The position numbers and the translations under genes were made by a program. From Trichocoleus sp. FACHB-46 (lineage in GTDB: Bacteria > Cyanobacteriota > Cyanobacteriia > FACHB-46), in assembly GCF_014695385.1 (NCBI RefSeq), contig NZ_JACJOD010000014.1, forward strand, positions 186,001 through 250,000: a DNA stretch of 64,000 nt, in the 5' to 3' direction. The notes under the pieces were generated by a model that ran no database searches, had not been told where the DNA came from, and was given only the letters and a program-made list of their open reading frames with translations. Within the stretch, counting starts at the first letter, position 1. The number at the start of each line of letters is the position of its first letter. Shown in pieces: positions 35,296 through 44,234 of this stretch.

Positions 35296-36489
35296 ATGGC
35301 AAAAATTAAACTTGTTTCGCTCCTCAGCTTATTAGGGCTGCTAGGAGCTTTAGGCTATGGTGCGGTTGGGCGATCGCAACTCCTACAGCCATCGGTGAAG
35401 CTGGCAACTGAACCATCTACCACTCAGTTACTACCCTTTGAGGCCGATGCCGCGCAGCCCCAAAATCCAGTGCAAATGACGCTACAAGCGCTGGATGCAA
35501 CCGGGAAGCCACTGCAAAATGCCAACATTCATGTCAAACTGCTAACCCCGCCTACGAATCCTTGGTTGCCCACCGACTTTCCCATCGTTGAGGGCACCAA
35601 GCTACTGGATTTGGCGGCGATCGCCGCTAACGGTCAACTGCAATTTCAGCAAATGCTCCCGATTCGCGGTGACTACCAACTCCAAGTCGAAGTTATACCA
35701 ACCGTTGCTAATGCCTTTGCACCTTTCCAGCAAACCTTAACTTTGTCCGTCGCCGAAAATTCAATTAAATATCGCAACTTCGCCATCCTAGCCGTGATTT
35801 TGGTGGCAGTAGGTTTCGGCGGCGGTTGGGTGATTGGTGGCAAGCAAGAGTTGCAACCTGGAGAAATTGCCCCTCAGCGAGTTCGGCTGTTGCTGAGCGG
35901 AGCCATTGTGGTCGCGATCGCTGCTCTGCTAGTCGTCAATATTAGTGCTGAACTGTCTCACTCCCATGAGCACTCTCACGAACATGAGCATAGAGATAAG
36001 GCGATCGCCGCTTTGCCGTCTAGTGCGAACACGCAAGGCTTGGAGGTGAAGCTGTTAGGGCATCACCATGCCATGGTAGGCGAACCTGCTGAGTTGGCTG
36101 TACAGGCGATCGATGTGAAAACGGGTCAACCAGCAACTGATGTGGTGTTTGACATCAAAGCCAAATCTTTAGAAGCAGGCTGGGTTGCATTTACTCACCA
36201 AGCAACACCCAATAACCAAGGTGAATTTGCTTGGCAACAACAGTTTTTTGATGGCGCACCCCATCAAGTGGAAGTTGAAGTCACACCCAAACCCGGTGCG
36301 GCTCGTCAGTTTTCATCCTTCAAAGTGGCTCAAGAGATTGAAGTTGAGGGCGTAGAGCCACCGTTGCGATCGCGCCTCCTTTCCCTTGGCTACTTTATCA
36401 GCATTTTGCTGGTCGGCTTAGGACTGGGCTTATGGATACAACAACGGCGACAACCACGATCGCTCCTTGACAGCAAGGCGTTAAATTAG
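35296..36489 (+). CDS. His-rich membrane protein downstream of cbtB, likely cobalt-related
   Basis: I recognise no named family. The 397-residue product has an N-terminal signal or anchor (residues 7-26), an Ig-like extracytoplasmic domain (about 50-155), two membrane helices (162-180 and 198-216), a His/Glu stretch (222-232, with six alternating His: SHSHEHSHEHEH), a second Ig-like domain with HHH at 256-258 (about 245-345), and a last helix (363-380). The two Ig-like units resemble each other, which suggests duplication. It starts 58 bases after cbtB and shares its B12 riboswitch. I infer a role in periplasmic capture or delivery of cobalt, or as a substitute for CbtA. Confidence 0.6.
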   Translation: MAKIKLVSLLSLLGLLGALGYGAVGRSQLLQPSVKLATEPSTTQLLPFEADAAQPQNPVQMTLQALDATGKPLQNANIHVKLLTPPTNPWLPTDFPIVEGTKLLDLAAIAANGQLQFQQMLPIRGDYQLQVEVIPTVANAFAPFQQTLTLSVAENSIKYRNFAILAVILVAVGFGGGWVIGGKQELQPGEIAPQRVRLLLSGAIVVAIAALLVVNISAELSHSHEHSHEHEHRDKAIAALPSSANTQGLEVKLLGHHHAMVGEPAELAVQAIDVKTGQPATDVVFDIKAKSLEAGWVAFTHQATPNNQGEFAWQQQFFDGAPHQVEVEVTPKPGAARQFSSFKVAQEIEVEGVEPPLRSRLLSLGYFISILLVGLGLGLWIQQRRQPRSLLDSKALN

Positions 36490-36625
36490 ACATAATGGCA
36501 AATTGTCTGTCTATTCCTGCTCGGACCAGGTGAAGGCATCACAAAAAGCTGGCATGCTGATTGTGCAAAGCATTTCATAAAGAGCATTAGCCAGCTACCT
36601 GTACGGCAACTGTTAGGAGAATTTC

Positions 36626-36970
36626 ATGGCTTACGCAATTATTGAGACGGGTGGTAAGCAACTGCGGGTAGAACCCGGTCGCTTTTATGATGTAGAGCGG
36701 ATTGCGGGTGATGTCGATGCCGCTGTCACCATTGACAAAGTGCTATTTGTGCAAAACGACGGTGAAATTTCTGTTGGTCAGCCTTTAGTAGCAGGGGCAG
36801 CAGTTCAAGGTACCATCCTGCGCCAACTGCGAGGCCGTAAAATCATCGTGTACAAGATGCAGCCTAAGAAAAAAACCCGTAAGAAGCAGGGTCACCGTCA
36901 AGAATTAACCCGCTTGATGATCAACTCCATCAACCTGAATGGCACCGAGTTGGGTGCGGGCGAAGGCTAA
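36626..36970 (+). CDS. rplU: 50S ribosomal protein L21
   Basis: The 114-residue product starts [18 protein letters not shown] after a GTTAGGAGAATTTC ribosome binding site. It has the L21 core ([17 protein letters not shown]) and the basic [21 protein letters not shown] segment that contacts 23S rRNA. It is followed 57 bases later by rpmA in the conserved rplU-rpmA order. The roughly 135-base leader before it has no structure I can name. Confidence 0.97.
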   Translation: MAYAIIETGGKQLRVEPGRFYDVERIAGDVDAAVTIDKVLFVQNDGEISVGQPLVAGAAVQGTILRQLRGRKIIVYKMQPKKKTRKKQGHRQELTRLMINSINLNGTELGAGEG

Positions 36971-37027
36971 GATCAAGTCAGGCAGCGTTGTCAACTTGCA
37001 AAACTTGTAGAGATCTCTGAGGGAACA

Positions 37028-37312
37028 ATGGCTCATAAGAAAGGTACAGGTAGTACTCGTAACGGTCGCGACTCAAATGCTCAGCGCCTCGGCGTCAAGC
37101 GCTTCGGCGGTCAAGTGGTTCGTGCTGGCAACATCCTAGTGCGTCAACGTGGCACCAAGTTCCACCCTGGTAGCAACGTCGGTCGTGGCAGCGATGACAC
37201 TCTCTTCGCTCTCGTTGATGGTGTTGTCACCTTCGAAAGAAAAGGTAAGAGCGGCAAGAAAGTCAGCGTTTATCCCGCTGCTGCTGAAGCTCCTGTTGCA
37301 GTTACTGCATAA
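37028..37312 (+). CDS. rpmA: 50S ribosomal protein L27
   Basis: The 94-residue product has [20 protein letters not shown] and [21 protein letters not shown], with [17 protein letters not shown], all typical of L27, whose N-terminus reaches the peptidyl-transferase centre. The protein begins directly with the mature sequence, without the cleavable extension found in Firmicutes. It is the second gene of the rplU operon and is followed by a GC-rich palindrome at 37347. Confidence 0.98.
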   Translation: MAHKKGTGSTRNGRDSNAQRLGVKRFGGQVVRAGNILVRQRGTKFHPGSNVGRGSDDTLFALVDGVVTFERKGKSGKKVSVYPAAAEAPVAVTA

Positions 37313-37346
37313 GCTAAGGCGATCGCGATTTGCTAAATCGATTGTG

Positions 37347-37368
37347 GGGGCACAGCATGCTGTGCCCC
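37347..37368. repeat. Perfect 22-base palindrome after rpmA
   Basis: GGGGCACAGCATGCTGTGCCCC is a perfect inverted repeat, followed by TATTTTG. It can form a strong hairpin and may terminate the rplU-rpmA transcript. It is also of the GGGGCAC/GTGCCCC type seen at 19897, a class dispersed in cyanobacterial intergenic DNA. Confidence 0.7.
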
Positions 37369-37540
37369 TATTTTGTTTGCTTAAAATCCGGAGTTTTACA
37401 GAACGTTACTGAGTTGTGAGTGGGCAAGCAACAAGCCTTAAACTAGTAGACTGTTGAGAAATTTGAGAGTTAGCTAACCTTTCGTTACGAGGTTGCTAAG
37501 CCAGGTAGGTTTTTCTAAATTTTTACCTTTAGTAGACGCT

Positions 37541-38524
37541 ATGTTTCCGACCCATCGCCCTCGCCGCTTGCGTGCCAATCCTCAGCTTCGTCGGATGGTA
37601 CGTGAAACTATTGTCACCACCAGCGATTTGATCTACCCGCTGTTTGCCGTTCCGGGAGAGGCGATCGCTCAGGAAGTTCGCTCCATGCCAGGCGTTTACC
37701 AACTCTCCATCGACAAAATTGTGGAGGAAGCCAAGGAAGTCTATGACTTGGGCATTCCCGCAATTATTCTGTTTGGCATTCCCGCCGACAAAGACACCGA
37801 CGCAACAGGGGCTTGGCATGAGTGTGGCATGGTCCAGAAAGCGGCGACTGCGGTCAAAGAAGCAGTCCCTGACCTGATCGTCATTGTTGACACCTGCCTG
37901 TGCGAGTACACCTCTCATGGTCACTGCGGCTACTTGCAAGTGGGGGATTTGAGTGGACGGGTGCTGAATGACCCTACTTTAGAGCTGCTGAAGAAAACAG
38001 CAGTTTCCCAAGCAAAAGCAGGTGCTGACATCATCGCGCCTTCTGGAATGATGGATGGCTTTGTGCAAGCGATTCGTCAGGGCTTGGATGAAGCAGGTTT
38101 CCAAGATCTGCCGATTCTTTCCTACGCCGCCAAGTACGCCTCTGCCTACTACGGCCCTTTCCGGGATGCGGCTGATTCTGCGCCTCAGTTTGGCGATCGT
38201 CGTACCTACCAGATGGACCCTGGCAATGCCCGTGAAGCCCTTAAGGAAATTGAGCTGGACATTGCCGAAGGCGCGGACATGCTGATGGTCAAGCCTGCGC
38301 TGGCCTACATGGACATCATCTGGCGCGTTAAAGAGGCAACCAACTTGCCTGTCGCAGCTTATAACGTATCCGGTGAATACTCGATGGTGAAAGCCGCAGC
38401 CCTCAACGGCTGGATCGACGAAGAAAAAGTCGTGATGGAAACCATGACCAGCTTCAAGCGTGCGGGTGCTGACCTGATCCTCACCTACCACGCTAAAGAT
38501 ATTGCCCGTTGGTTGGGTGCTTAA
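37541..38524 (+). CDS. hemB: Porphobilinogen synthase (delta-aminolevulinate dehydratase)
   Basis: This enzyme condenses two 5-aminolevulinate molecules to porphobilinogen in tetrapyrrole synthesis. I start at the ATG at 37541 ([19 protein letters not shown]), a typical HemB N-terminus; the frame extends 16 codons upstream without support. The 327-residue product has [16 protein letters not shown] with the metal-binding Cys set, the active-site Lys regions IAPSGMMDG...[19 protein letters not shown] and [12 protein letters not shown]. The Cys-rich motif indicates the zinc-type metal site as read here. A GC-rich hairpin separates it from the convergent GH3 gene. Confidence 0.97.
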   Translation: MFPTHRPRRLRANPQLRRMVRETIVTTSDLIYPLFAVPGEAIAQEVRSMPGVYQLSIDKIVEEAKEVYDLGIPAIILFGIPADKDTDATGAWHECGMVQKAATAVKEAVPDLIVIVDTCLCEYTSHGHCGYLQVGDLSGRVLNDPTLELLKKTAVSQAKAGADIIAPSGMMDGFVQAIRQGLDEAGFQDLPILSYAAKYASAYYGPFRDAADSAPQFGDRRTYQMDPGNAREALKEIELDIAEGADMLMVKPALAYMDIIWRVKEATNLPVAAYNVSGEYSMVKAAALNGWIDEEKVVMETMTSFKRAGADLILTYHAKDIARWLGA

Positions 38525-38536
38525 CCGCTCCCCCGT

Positions 38537-38559
38537 CCCCTCTCCTTGTAGGAGAGGGG
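38537..38559. terminator. Hairpin between convergent hemB and GH3 genes
   Basis: CCCCTCTCC (38537-38545) pairs perfectly with GGAGAGGGG (38551-38559) around TTGTA. It has no T run but sits 13 bases after hemB and 6 bases after the GH3 stop, where a bidirectional terminator is expected. It is nearly the same stem as at 21754. Confidence 0.6.
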
Positions 38560-38564
38560 TGCCC

Positions 38565-40220
38565 TCAGACTTGCGGGTTGAATAAAGCGTCTAGAGCGAT
38601 CGCTTGGGCGGCAGGCATTTGGCCGTAGGTAAAGACATAGGGTACATCAGCAGGAAGGTGGGGAATAAATTTCTCCAATGCATAAGGACTACCGTAGATC
38701 ACCAATGCTTGGAGTTGATTCGTTTCCAGCAAAAATTTAAACCAATCTTGCGCTGTCTGAGTCAGCCCAGCACTGCCCCGGAACGGGTTGCCACGAATAA
38801 ATAGTTGCAGCAGGGTTGGTTGGGGAGTTGTGAGTTGAGACTCAAAGGCGATCGCTGGAGTATGACTATCTACCAATTGCAAGTGATAACCCTTGTTCTG
38901 GGGTAGGGCGATCGCCGGGGTATATCGTCCTAAAAACTCACCAGCAGCTAAGGCATCGTCCACCACCACGACATTACGTAAAGTTTGGCCCTCGCTCGGT
39001 TGACTCAGACGCGACTCTTTAGGCAGGTGCATCTGCATGGAGTCCTGGAGGATGCCATTGACGGTGGCGATCGCCTCTGGCGTCGAGAGTTGCTCTAACT
39101 GAATTGGCGGTGGCGGTAAATTTTCCCAAGCGTGGGTGATGTCAGCACTTTCGGGCATCGGGGAGCAAACTTTGAACTTGGCCCGCCAAATCCGTTCTAC
39201 CGACGCTTGAATGCGTTCTGGCGTAATCCGACCTGTTTCTACGGCTTCACATACCGCTTTGATGGCACCTTCGGGGTCAAGCGGCATCAACAAAATGTCT
39301 GCGCCTGCTTCCACGGCCAACACTGGCGCTTCATTCACGCCATAGCGGTTAGCGATCGCGCCCATGACTAAGGCATCGGTGACAATCAAGCCCTCGAAGC
39401 CTAAGTTTTGCCGCAGTTCTTGAGTCAGAATCCGGTGAGAAAGGGTCGCCGGAAACTGGGCATCCCACGCAGGGATTTGCAGGTGAGCACTCATTACCGC
39501 ATCGACACCTGCCGCGATCGCACTCTTGAAAGGAGGCAGTTCAATCTCAGCAAAACGTTTTTCAGAATGCGTAAGAACGGGCAAATCCAGGTGCGAATCT
39601 GTAGCAGTGTCGCCATGGCCTGGAAAATGTTTAGCAGCCGTTAGAACTGGATGCTGTTGAGCACCTTGAATAAACGCCGTTGCCAGCTTCGATACCGTTT
39701 CTGGCGTTTCCCCAAATGCCCGGACGTTGATCACTGGGTTGTGGGAATTGTTGTTGACATCCACAGTTGGAGCCAACACCCAGTTAAGGCCGATCGCTAG
39801 CGCTTCTTGAGCCGTGTAAGCTCCCATCGCCTCGGCATAGTGCAAAGCTTGGGCTAAATTAGTTTGGGCGATCGCGTTGAGGGCCATCGGGGGCGGAAAC
39901 CAAGTGGCACCGGAAAAGCGCTGCCCTACCCCTTCCTCAATATCAGCGGCAATTAGGAGGGGAATTTGCGCCCACTCTTGGAGTTGTTGCGATCGCAGGG
40001 CAATTTCGGCGGCACTCCCACCTAACAAAATCACGCCACCTACACCCAGATCTTGCACCCAGTGCTGCAATGTGGCAGCAGGAGGCTCCCAAACGGGATA
40101 CTGAATTTGATGGTCAAACAAATACCCTGAGGCTCGGACAACAACCATCTGAGCCACTTGCTCAGCCAGGGATAAGCTCTCCCAGTTGGGCAATGGAGAA
40201 GTCACGCTAGATCCGACCAA
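38565..40220 (-). CDS. Glycoside hydrolase family 3, NagZ-like beta-N-acetylhexosaminidase
   Basis: The 551-residue product has the GH3 barrel with KHFPGHGDTATDSHLDLP (Lys/His-Asp catalytic loop of NagZ-type enzymes) and the nucleophile Asp in GLIVTDALVMGAI. NagZ removes N-acetylglucosamine from cell-wall fragments during recycling. Residues 360-551 form an extra C-terminal domain that short proteobacterial NagZ lacks. There is no signal peptide, so it is probably cytoplasmic. The annotated start is a TTG; a GTG five codons later (MTSPLPNWESL) is equally possible. It follows rbfA by five bases in one operon. Confidence 0.88.
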   Translation of the reverse strand: MVGSSVTSPLPNWESLSLAEQVAQMVVVRASGYLFDHQIQYPVWEPPAATLQHWVQDLGVGGVILLGGSAAEIALRSQQLQEWAQIPLLIAADIEEGVGQRFSGATWFPPPMALNAIAQTNLAQALHYAEAMGAYTAQEALAIGLNWVLAPTVDVNNNSHNPVINVRAFGETPETVSKLATAFIQGAQQHPVLTAAKHFPGHGDTATDSHLDLPVLTHSEKRFAEIELPPFKSAIAAGVDAVMSAHLQIPAWDAQFPATLSHRILTQELRQNLGFEGLIVTDALVMGAIANRYGVNEAPVLAVEAGADILLMPLDPEGAIKAVCEAVETGRITPERIQASVERIWRAKFKVCSPMPESADITHAWENLPPPPIQLEQLSTPEAIATVNGILQDSMQMHLPKESRLSQPSEGQTLRNVVVVDDALAAGEFLGRYTPAIALPQNKGYHLQLVDSHTPAIAFESQLTTPQPTLLQLFIRGNPFRGSAGLTQTAQDWFKFLLETNQLQALVIYGSPYALEKFIPHLPADVPYVFTYGQMPAAQAIALDALFNPQV

Positions 40221-40225
40221 AGGTT

Positions 40226-40669
40226 TTAATCCTCATCCTCATCTTCAGCTCCAACCAAATCTTGCTCCCAGTCGTCTGCGTCTTGGTCAATTTCTGCGGC
40301 TGCATCGTCAGGCTTGCGGTCTTGACTCAACTGGTTAATCAGAGAGAGAACACGGGTGCCGCGCTCAATAGAGCGATCTTCGACAAAAATCACTTCTGGG
40401 GTGCGTCGCAGCCGAACCCGCTGTCCTAGTTCGCTACGAACATAGCCTGTCGCTGACTTCAGCCCCGCCATTGTCTCCTCTCTCGCTTCATCGCTGCCAT
40501 AAATGCTGACGAAGACTTTGGCATGCTGCAAATCGCCCGATACGTCTACGTCGGTGACGCTGACCATACCCGTACCCACTCGGTCATCTTTAATGCCAGA
40601 GAGGAGCATTTGGCTGACTTCTCGTTTAATTAATTCTGAAACGCGAGAGACGCGACGACTAGTAGCCAT
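40226..40669 (-). CDS. rbfA: Ribosome-binding factor A
   Basis: The 147-residue product has the KH-like RbfA domain: [18 protein letters not shown], the [17 protein letters not shown] strand, and [27 protein letters not shown]. It helps mature the 16S rRNA 5' end on the small subunit, especially in the cold. A strongly acidic tail (residues 118-147, many Asp and Glu) is added, as in other cyanobacteria. The ATG follows GAGCAGGTTTGTT. It is the first gene of the rbfA-GH3 pair. Confidence 0.95.
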   Translation of the reverse strand: MATSRRVSRVSELIKREVSQMLLSGIKDDRVGTGMVSVTDVDVSGDLQHAKVFVSIYGSDEAREETMAGLKSATGYVRSELGQRVRLRRTPEVIFVEDRSIERGTRVLSLINQLSQDRKPDDAAAEIDQDADDWEQDLVGAEDEDED

Positions 40670-40820
40670 AACAAACCTGCTCTTTAACTCGAAAGCGAGA
40701 CGTACATTTTACTGCGTCCGTACTCGAAACATGAGCCTCGTGTCAGGGCAGATGTTCGGTACAGACTTCTAATTTAGGCAGGGGTTGAGCAGTCAACCTC
40801 TCTCCAGAGAAATGAAGTGC

Positions 40821-41024
40821 TTATGCAGGGCTTAGTCCTAGCATGGCCCGGAGCGTCAGACTGAGAAAGACCAAGCCTGCGACGAAGATGCCTGTCAAGG
40901 CGATCGCGGTGGTGGGCTTCTTAAAAAGAGGGATTAAAGGTCTGACAGCATTTAGGAAGACTCCCAAACCAATACTGATGAAGTAGGTGGGGTAGCGAGA
41001 TACGTTAACCAAAAAGTCTCTCAT
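40821..41024 (-). CDS. DUF751 / Ycf33-like small membrane protein
   Basis: The 67-residue protein has the DUF751 pattern: MRDFLVNVSRYPTYFISIGLG, then RPLIPLFKKPTTAIALTG, and two membrane helices (about 12-30 and 40-60). Relatives are encoded as ycf33 in some plastids and are conserved in cyanobacteria; no function is established. It is upstream of rbfA on the same strand (about 150 bases), an arrangement repeated in cyanobacteria. Confidence 0.9.
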   Translation of the reverse strand: MRDFLVNVSRYPTYFISIGLGVFLNAVRPLIPLFKKPTTAIALTGIFVAGLVFLSLTLRAMLGLSPA

Positions 41025-41236
41025 GGCTTTGATCTAGTAGCGGGTTTCAAAGTTGAAGCTTGCCCAGGTGCTAAGTCCGACTTTTATTTTAATGCCATAA
41101 GTAGTTTCTCTAGGGCTGAAGTGACAAGCTGCAAGATTTCTCTACAACGTCTAGAACGTTTAGGTTAGGGTTTTACCATCAGACCGCAGACAATTCAGCA
41201 GGAAGGCCATACACTAAGTATAAAAACTTAAGCAGC

Positions 41237-43357
41237 ATGGATGATTTAGATACACGGGAATGGCTACTAACGAATGGATTAGGTAGCTTTGCCAGTGGAA
41301 CCGTTTGTGATGCTCATACTCGCACCTATCATGGTTGGCTATTTGCCGCCCTCGATCCGCCTAGCCAACGCACGCTCCTCCTTTCTCACATTGAAGCAAG
41401 TTTGGAGATTGCGGGACAGGTCTTTGCCTTAGGCACGCATTATTGGTTAAACGATGCCATTGCTCCTCAGGGCTTTAGACTTTTGCGATCTTTTACGGTG
41501 GACCCTGTTCCAACTTGGGTTTGGGGAGACTTTCCTGGGCAACTCACCCGCCGATTGATCTTGCCCTATGGCTGGGTAAGCGATCGCGACTCCACGTCAT
41601 CTCTTGCCCAGAATAATACGTCATCTTGCTTTAGACACCAAACTTTGATCCAATACAGCTATGCAGGCAGTGAGGTAGCAACACTAAGATTGCGGCCTTT
41701 GATTGGCGATCGCGATTTTCACCATCAACAACGAGCTGAACCGGAGGTCCGTTTTTCCCAAATTGTGGGGCCACAACAACTGCTGTTGCAAGCGATTCGG
41801 CCTGGTATGGTAGGCACACCGTGGCATCTACGCTGGACGCAAGGCAACTATGAACCCGATGGCCTCTGGTACTGGAACTACCACTACCCAGCAGAAACTC
41901 AACGCGGACTAGCCGACTACGAAGACCTCTACAGCCCTGGGTATTTGACTGCGGTTCTGCAACCCGGTGATCAGTTAACTCTAGAGGCTAGCGTCGGTTG
42001 GCCAGAATCAGAGCTGCCTTTGCTCAATCACTCCTTGTTCACAGTAGCCATTCAAGCCGAGCAACAGCGATTGGCCCACGACTTTGCTGCGGTTCTACCT
42101 GCGTCTGCTCGAGCTCTAACCTGCACTCCCCCAGAAAAACCGCCTGAGTTAAAACCTAGCGATGCGAGTCATTTATGGCATCAATTACTCCGGGCAGGCG
42201 ACCAATTTTTGGTGTATCGCGCTTCGATTACAGGCCCAACTGTGATTGCTGGATATCCCTGGTTTAACGATTGGGGACGGGACACGCTGATTGCCCTACC
42301 AGGGTTAGCCTTGGCAACGCAACGTTTTGACTTAGCCAAAGGCTTATTGCAAACTTTTGGGCACTATTGCCACTTGGGTCTGATTCCGAACGCCTTTCCC
42401 GACGTGGGTGTGCAGCCTTCCTACAACAGCATTGATGCTGCTTTGTGGTGGATTGAAATTCTTGGTCTTTATCTGGAAGCAACCGCAGACTGGGAATTCT
42501 TGGCGCAACAATACCCAGTGGTGCAAAAAATCTACAAAGCTTTTATTGCAGGTACACTCTACAACATCCGGGTGGATGCCGCGGATGGCCTCGTCACCTG
42601 GGATGCTCCCGGCGTGGCCCTCACCTGGATGGATGCGGTAGTTGAGGGTAAGCCGATTACGCCTCGGCGGGGCAAGCCGATAGAAATCAATGCTTTGTGG
42701 TACTCAGCTCTGCGCTGGGCGAGCCAGTGGGCTGAACGCTTAGATAAAGAGGCTGTTACTAATCCTGAGACGTTGGTTAACCAAGCTCGACGCTACCGCC
42801 AACATGCCGATCAGGTCCAAGCGTCGCTGCAGCAGTTTTGGAATCGCGAGCAGCAATACTTTTACGACACCATTGAACCGGACGATCGCCCAGACCCCAA
42901 AATCCGTCCCAATGCAGTTCTGGCGTTGTCTCTGCACCACTGCGGCTTTCCAGCAGAACAAGCGCGTCAGGTGTTGCAAGTGGCTCGCGATCGCCTACTC
43001 ACTCCCTATGGCTTACGCAGCCTCGACCCTGCTGATCCTGACTACGTGGGGTACTATCTGGGTCAACCAGGAGGTGTGGCACCCCAACCGATTCGTGATT
43101 GTGCTTACCATCAAGGCACCGTTTGGAGCTGGTTAATTGGTCCTTTTGTGCGAGCTTGGGAACGCTTCTTCGACACCCAGGACAGCGAACCCTTACCTTT
43201 TGACTGGCAACCATTGCTTGATCACCTGCAACAACAAGCTTGCCTCGGTTCGATTTCCGAAATTTTTGATGGCGATGCCCCTCACAATCCCCAAGGGGCG
43301 ATCGCCCAAGCTTGGTCAGTCGCAGAAGTGATCCGCCACTGGCCAGGTCGAGAATAG
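41237..43357 (+). CDS. Amylo-alpha-1,6-glucosidase (glycogen debranching enzyme type)
   Basis: The 706-residue product has the N-terminal GDE domain (WLLTNGLGSFASGTVCDAHTRTYHG, residues 8-32) and a C-terminal alpha/alpha barrel like the GH133 domain. Marks are AGYPWFNDWGRDTLIALPGL, FPDVGVQPSYNSIDAALWW, the acidic TWMDAVVEGKPITPR and GKPIEINALWYSALR. It probably removes alpha-1,6 branches in glycogen breakdown, which suits the two GH13 genes elsewhere in the window. Its stop codon touches the stop of the convergent Rad52-like gene with no gap, so any terminator must lie inside one of the genes. Confidence 0.92.
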   Translation: MDDLDTREWLLTNGLGSFASGTVCDAHTRTYHGWLFAALDPPSQRTLLLSHIEASLEIAGQVFALGTHYWLNDAIAPQGFRLLRSFTVDPVPTWVWGDFPGQLTRRLILPYGWVSDRDSTSSLAQNNTSSCFRHQTLIQYSYAGSEVATLRLRPLIGDRDFHHQQRAEPEVRFSQIVGPQQLLLQAIRPGMVGTPWHLRWTQGNYEPDGLWYWNYHYPAETQRGLADYEDLYSPGYLTAVLQPGDQLTLEASVGWPESELPLLNHSLFTVAIQAEQQRLAHDFAAVLPASARALTCTPPEKPPELKPSDASHLWHQLLRAGDQFLVYRASITGPTVIAGYPWFNDWGRDTLIALPGLALATQRFDLAKGLLQTFGHYCHLGLIPNAFPDVGVQPSYNSIDAALWWIEILGLYLEATADWEFLAQQYPVVQKIYKAFIAGTLYNIRVDAADGLVTWDAPGVALTWMDAVVEGKPITPRRGKPIEINALWYSALRWASQWAERLDKEAVTNPETLVNQARRYRQHADQVQASLQQFWNREQQYFYDTIEPDDRPDPKIRPNAVLALSLHHCGFPAEQARQVLQVARDRLLTPYGLRSLDPADPDYVGYYLGQPGGVAPQPIRDCAYHQGTVWSWLIGPFVRAWERFFDTQDSEPLPFDWQPLLDHLQQQACLGSISEIFDGDAPHNPQGAIAQAWSVAEVIRHWPGRE

Positions 43358-44056
43358 CTACGCTGTTTTAGCGATCGCTGCTGGAACTTGGGACTTCAGG
43401 TAGGCCAGAAATTGGCTCAATTCGTTGTTAGTCAGCTTTGAGCGAGTCTCCTTACCTGCAAACTGCTGCTTGAGATAGTTACGGCCCTGAAGCTCAGTCC
43501 AGCCCAAACGCTTCATCTCGTGAGTAGTTTCCTGCATCAACCGCTCGCGACCCACCGGACCCTCTGCGATCGGCGTAGGCTCCCCGCTCCAACCGTTCTC
43601 CAAAGCAAACTTAGCGGCTCTGCCATCGCCTTTTCCCTGCATGTAGCGGATAAAGGATTCTTTGCCTTGCCGCCCCTTTTGCTCATCGAGGTAAGCACAC
43701 AGGCCAAACTGCTCGGCTGCATCTTTGAAGGCGTTACGAAAAGCGCGCACAGGTGGTGTCCCAATGATTTTGGCTTTACCGCGATCGTTCATCTCTGGAA
43801 AGGTTTTGTCGTCGCCAATGCCAGTGCGCGTGACCCCACAGATAGTAAGTTCGCAGCGAATCACGGTATAGTCGCCTGTCGTAATCGGGTCGCTATATTG
43901 GCTACTCCATTCCCCAGGGCAGACCGCATTGAGCCGTTGCGTAATAATTTGGTGCGGCACAAAAAACCAACGTCCGCCTCCGGGCAAGTCTCGCTCTTTG
44001 TGCTCTTCTGGCAGAAACCACGCTTGCAGTTGCGGCAGAATTTCTTCGAGTTTCAT
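43358..44056 (-). CDS. Rad52/22-family single-strand annealing protein
   Basis: The product of about 232 residues from the ATG at 44056 resembles Rad52/Rad22-type repair proteins in its first 130 residues: the basic GGGRWFFVPHQIITQRLN, the sheet region YTVIRCELTICGVTRTGIG, and APV-like PPVRAFRNAFKDAAEQFGLCAYL. Such proteins anneal single-stranded DNA. The C-terminal third is a separate helical module (ERLMQETTHEMKRLGWTELQGRNYLKQQF) seen in other cyanobacterial members. A TTG five codons earlier is possible. There are no prophage genes around it, so it seems to be chromosomal. Confidence 0.8.
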   Translation of the reverse strand: MKLEEILPQLQAWFLPEEHKERDLPGGGRWFFVPHQIITQRLNAVCPGEWSSQYSDPITTGDYTVIRCELTICGVTRTGIGDDKTFPEMNDRGKAKIIGTPPVRAFRNAFKDAAEQFGLCAYLDEQKGRQGKESFIRYMQGKGDGRAAKFALENGWSGEPTPIAEGPVGRERLMQETTHEMKRLGWTELQGRNYLKQQFAGKETRSKLTNNELSQFLAYLKSQVPAAIAKTA

Positions 44057-44234
44057 AGGTTTGGGGTGCAATAACTAGATGCCTGAAGTCAGGCGGGAAC
44101 TTGAATCAAAATCTCTACCTTCTATTGTCTCCAATAGAACGGGCGATCGCCTAGGGGAAATCACGACTCGGTGAAGATGAGCCGGAACCCATCAGAAACT
44201 TGGCTAAACTAAGCTTAGAGTTGCCACCGCTGCC

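Noticed and set aside
37493-37540. Sixteen extra codons before hemB
   Set aside because: HemB proteins begin near [11 protein letters not shown], and the upstream codons read as leader.
37529-37939. A 136-codon minus-strand frame inside hemB
   Set aside because: It is a shadow of a well-supported core gene.
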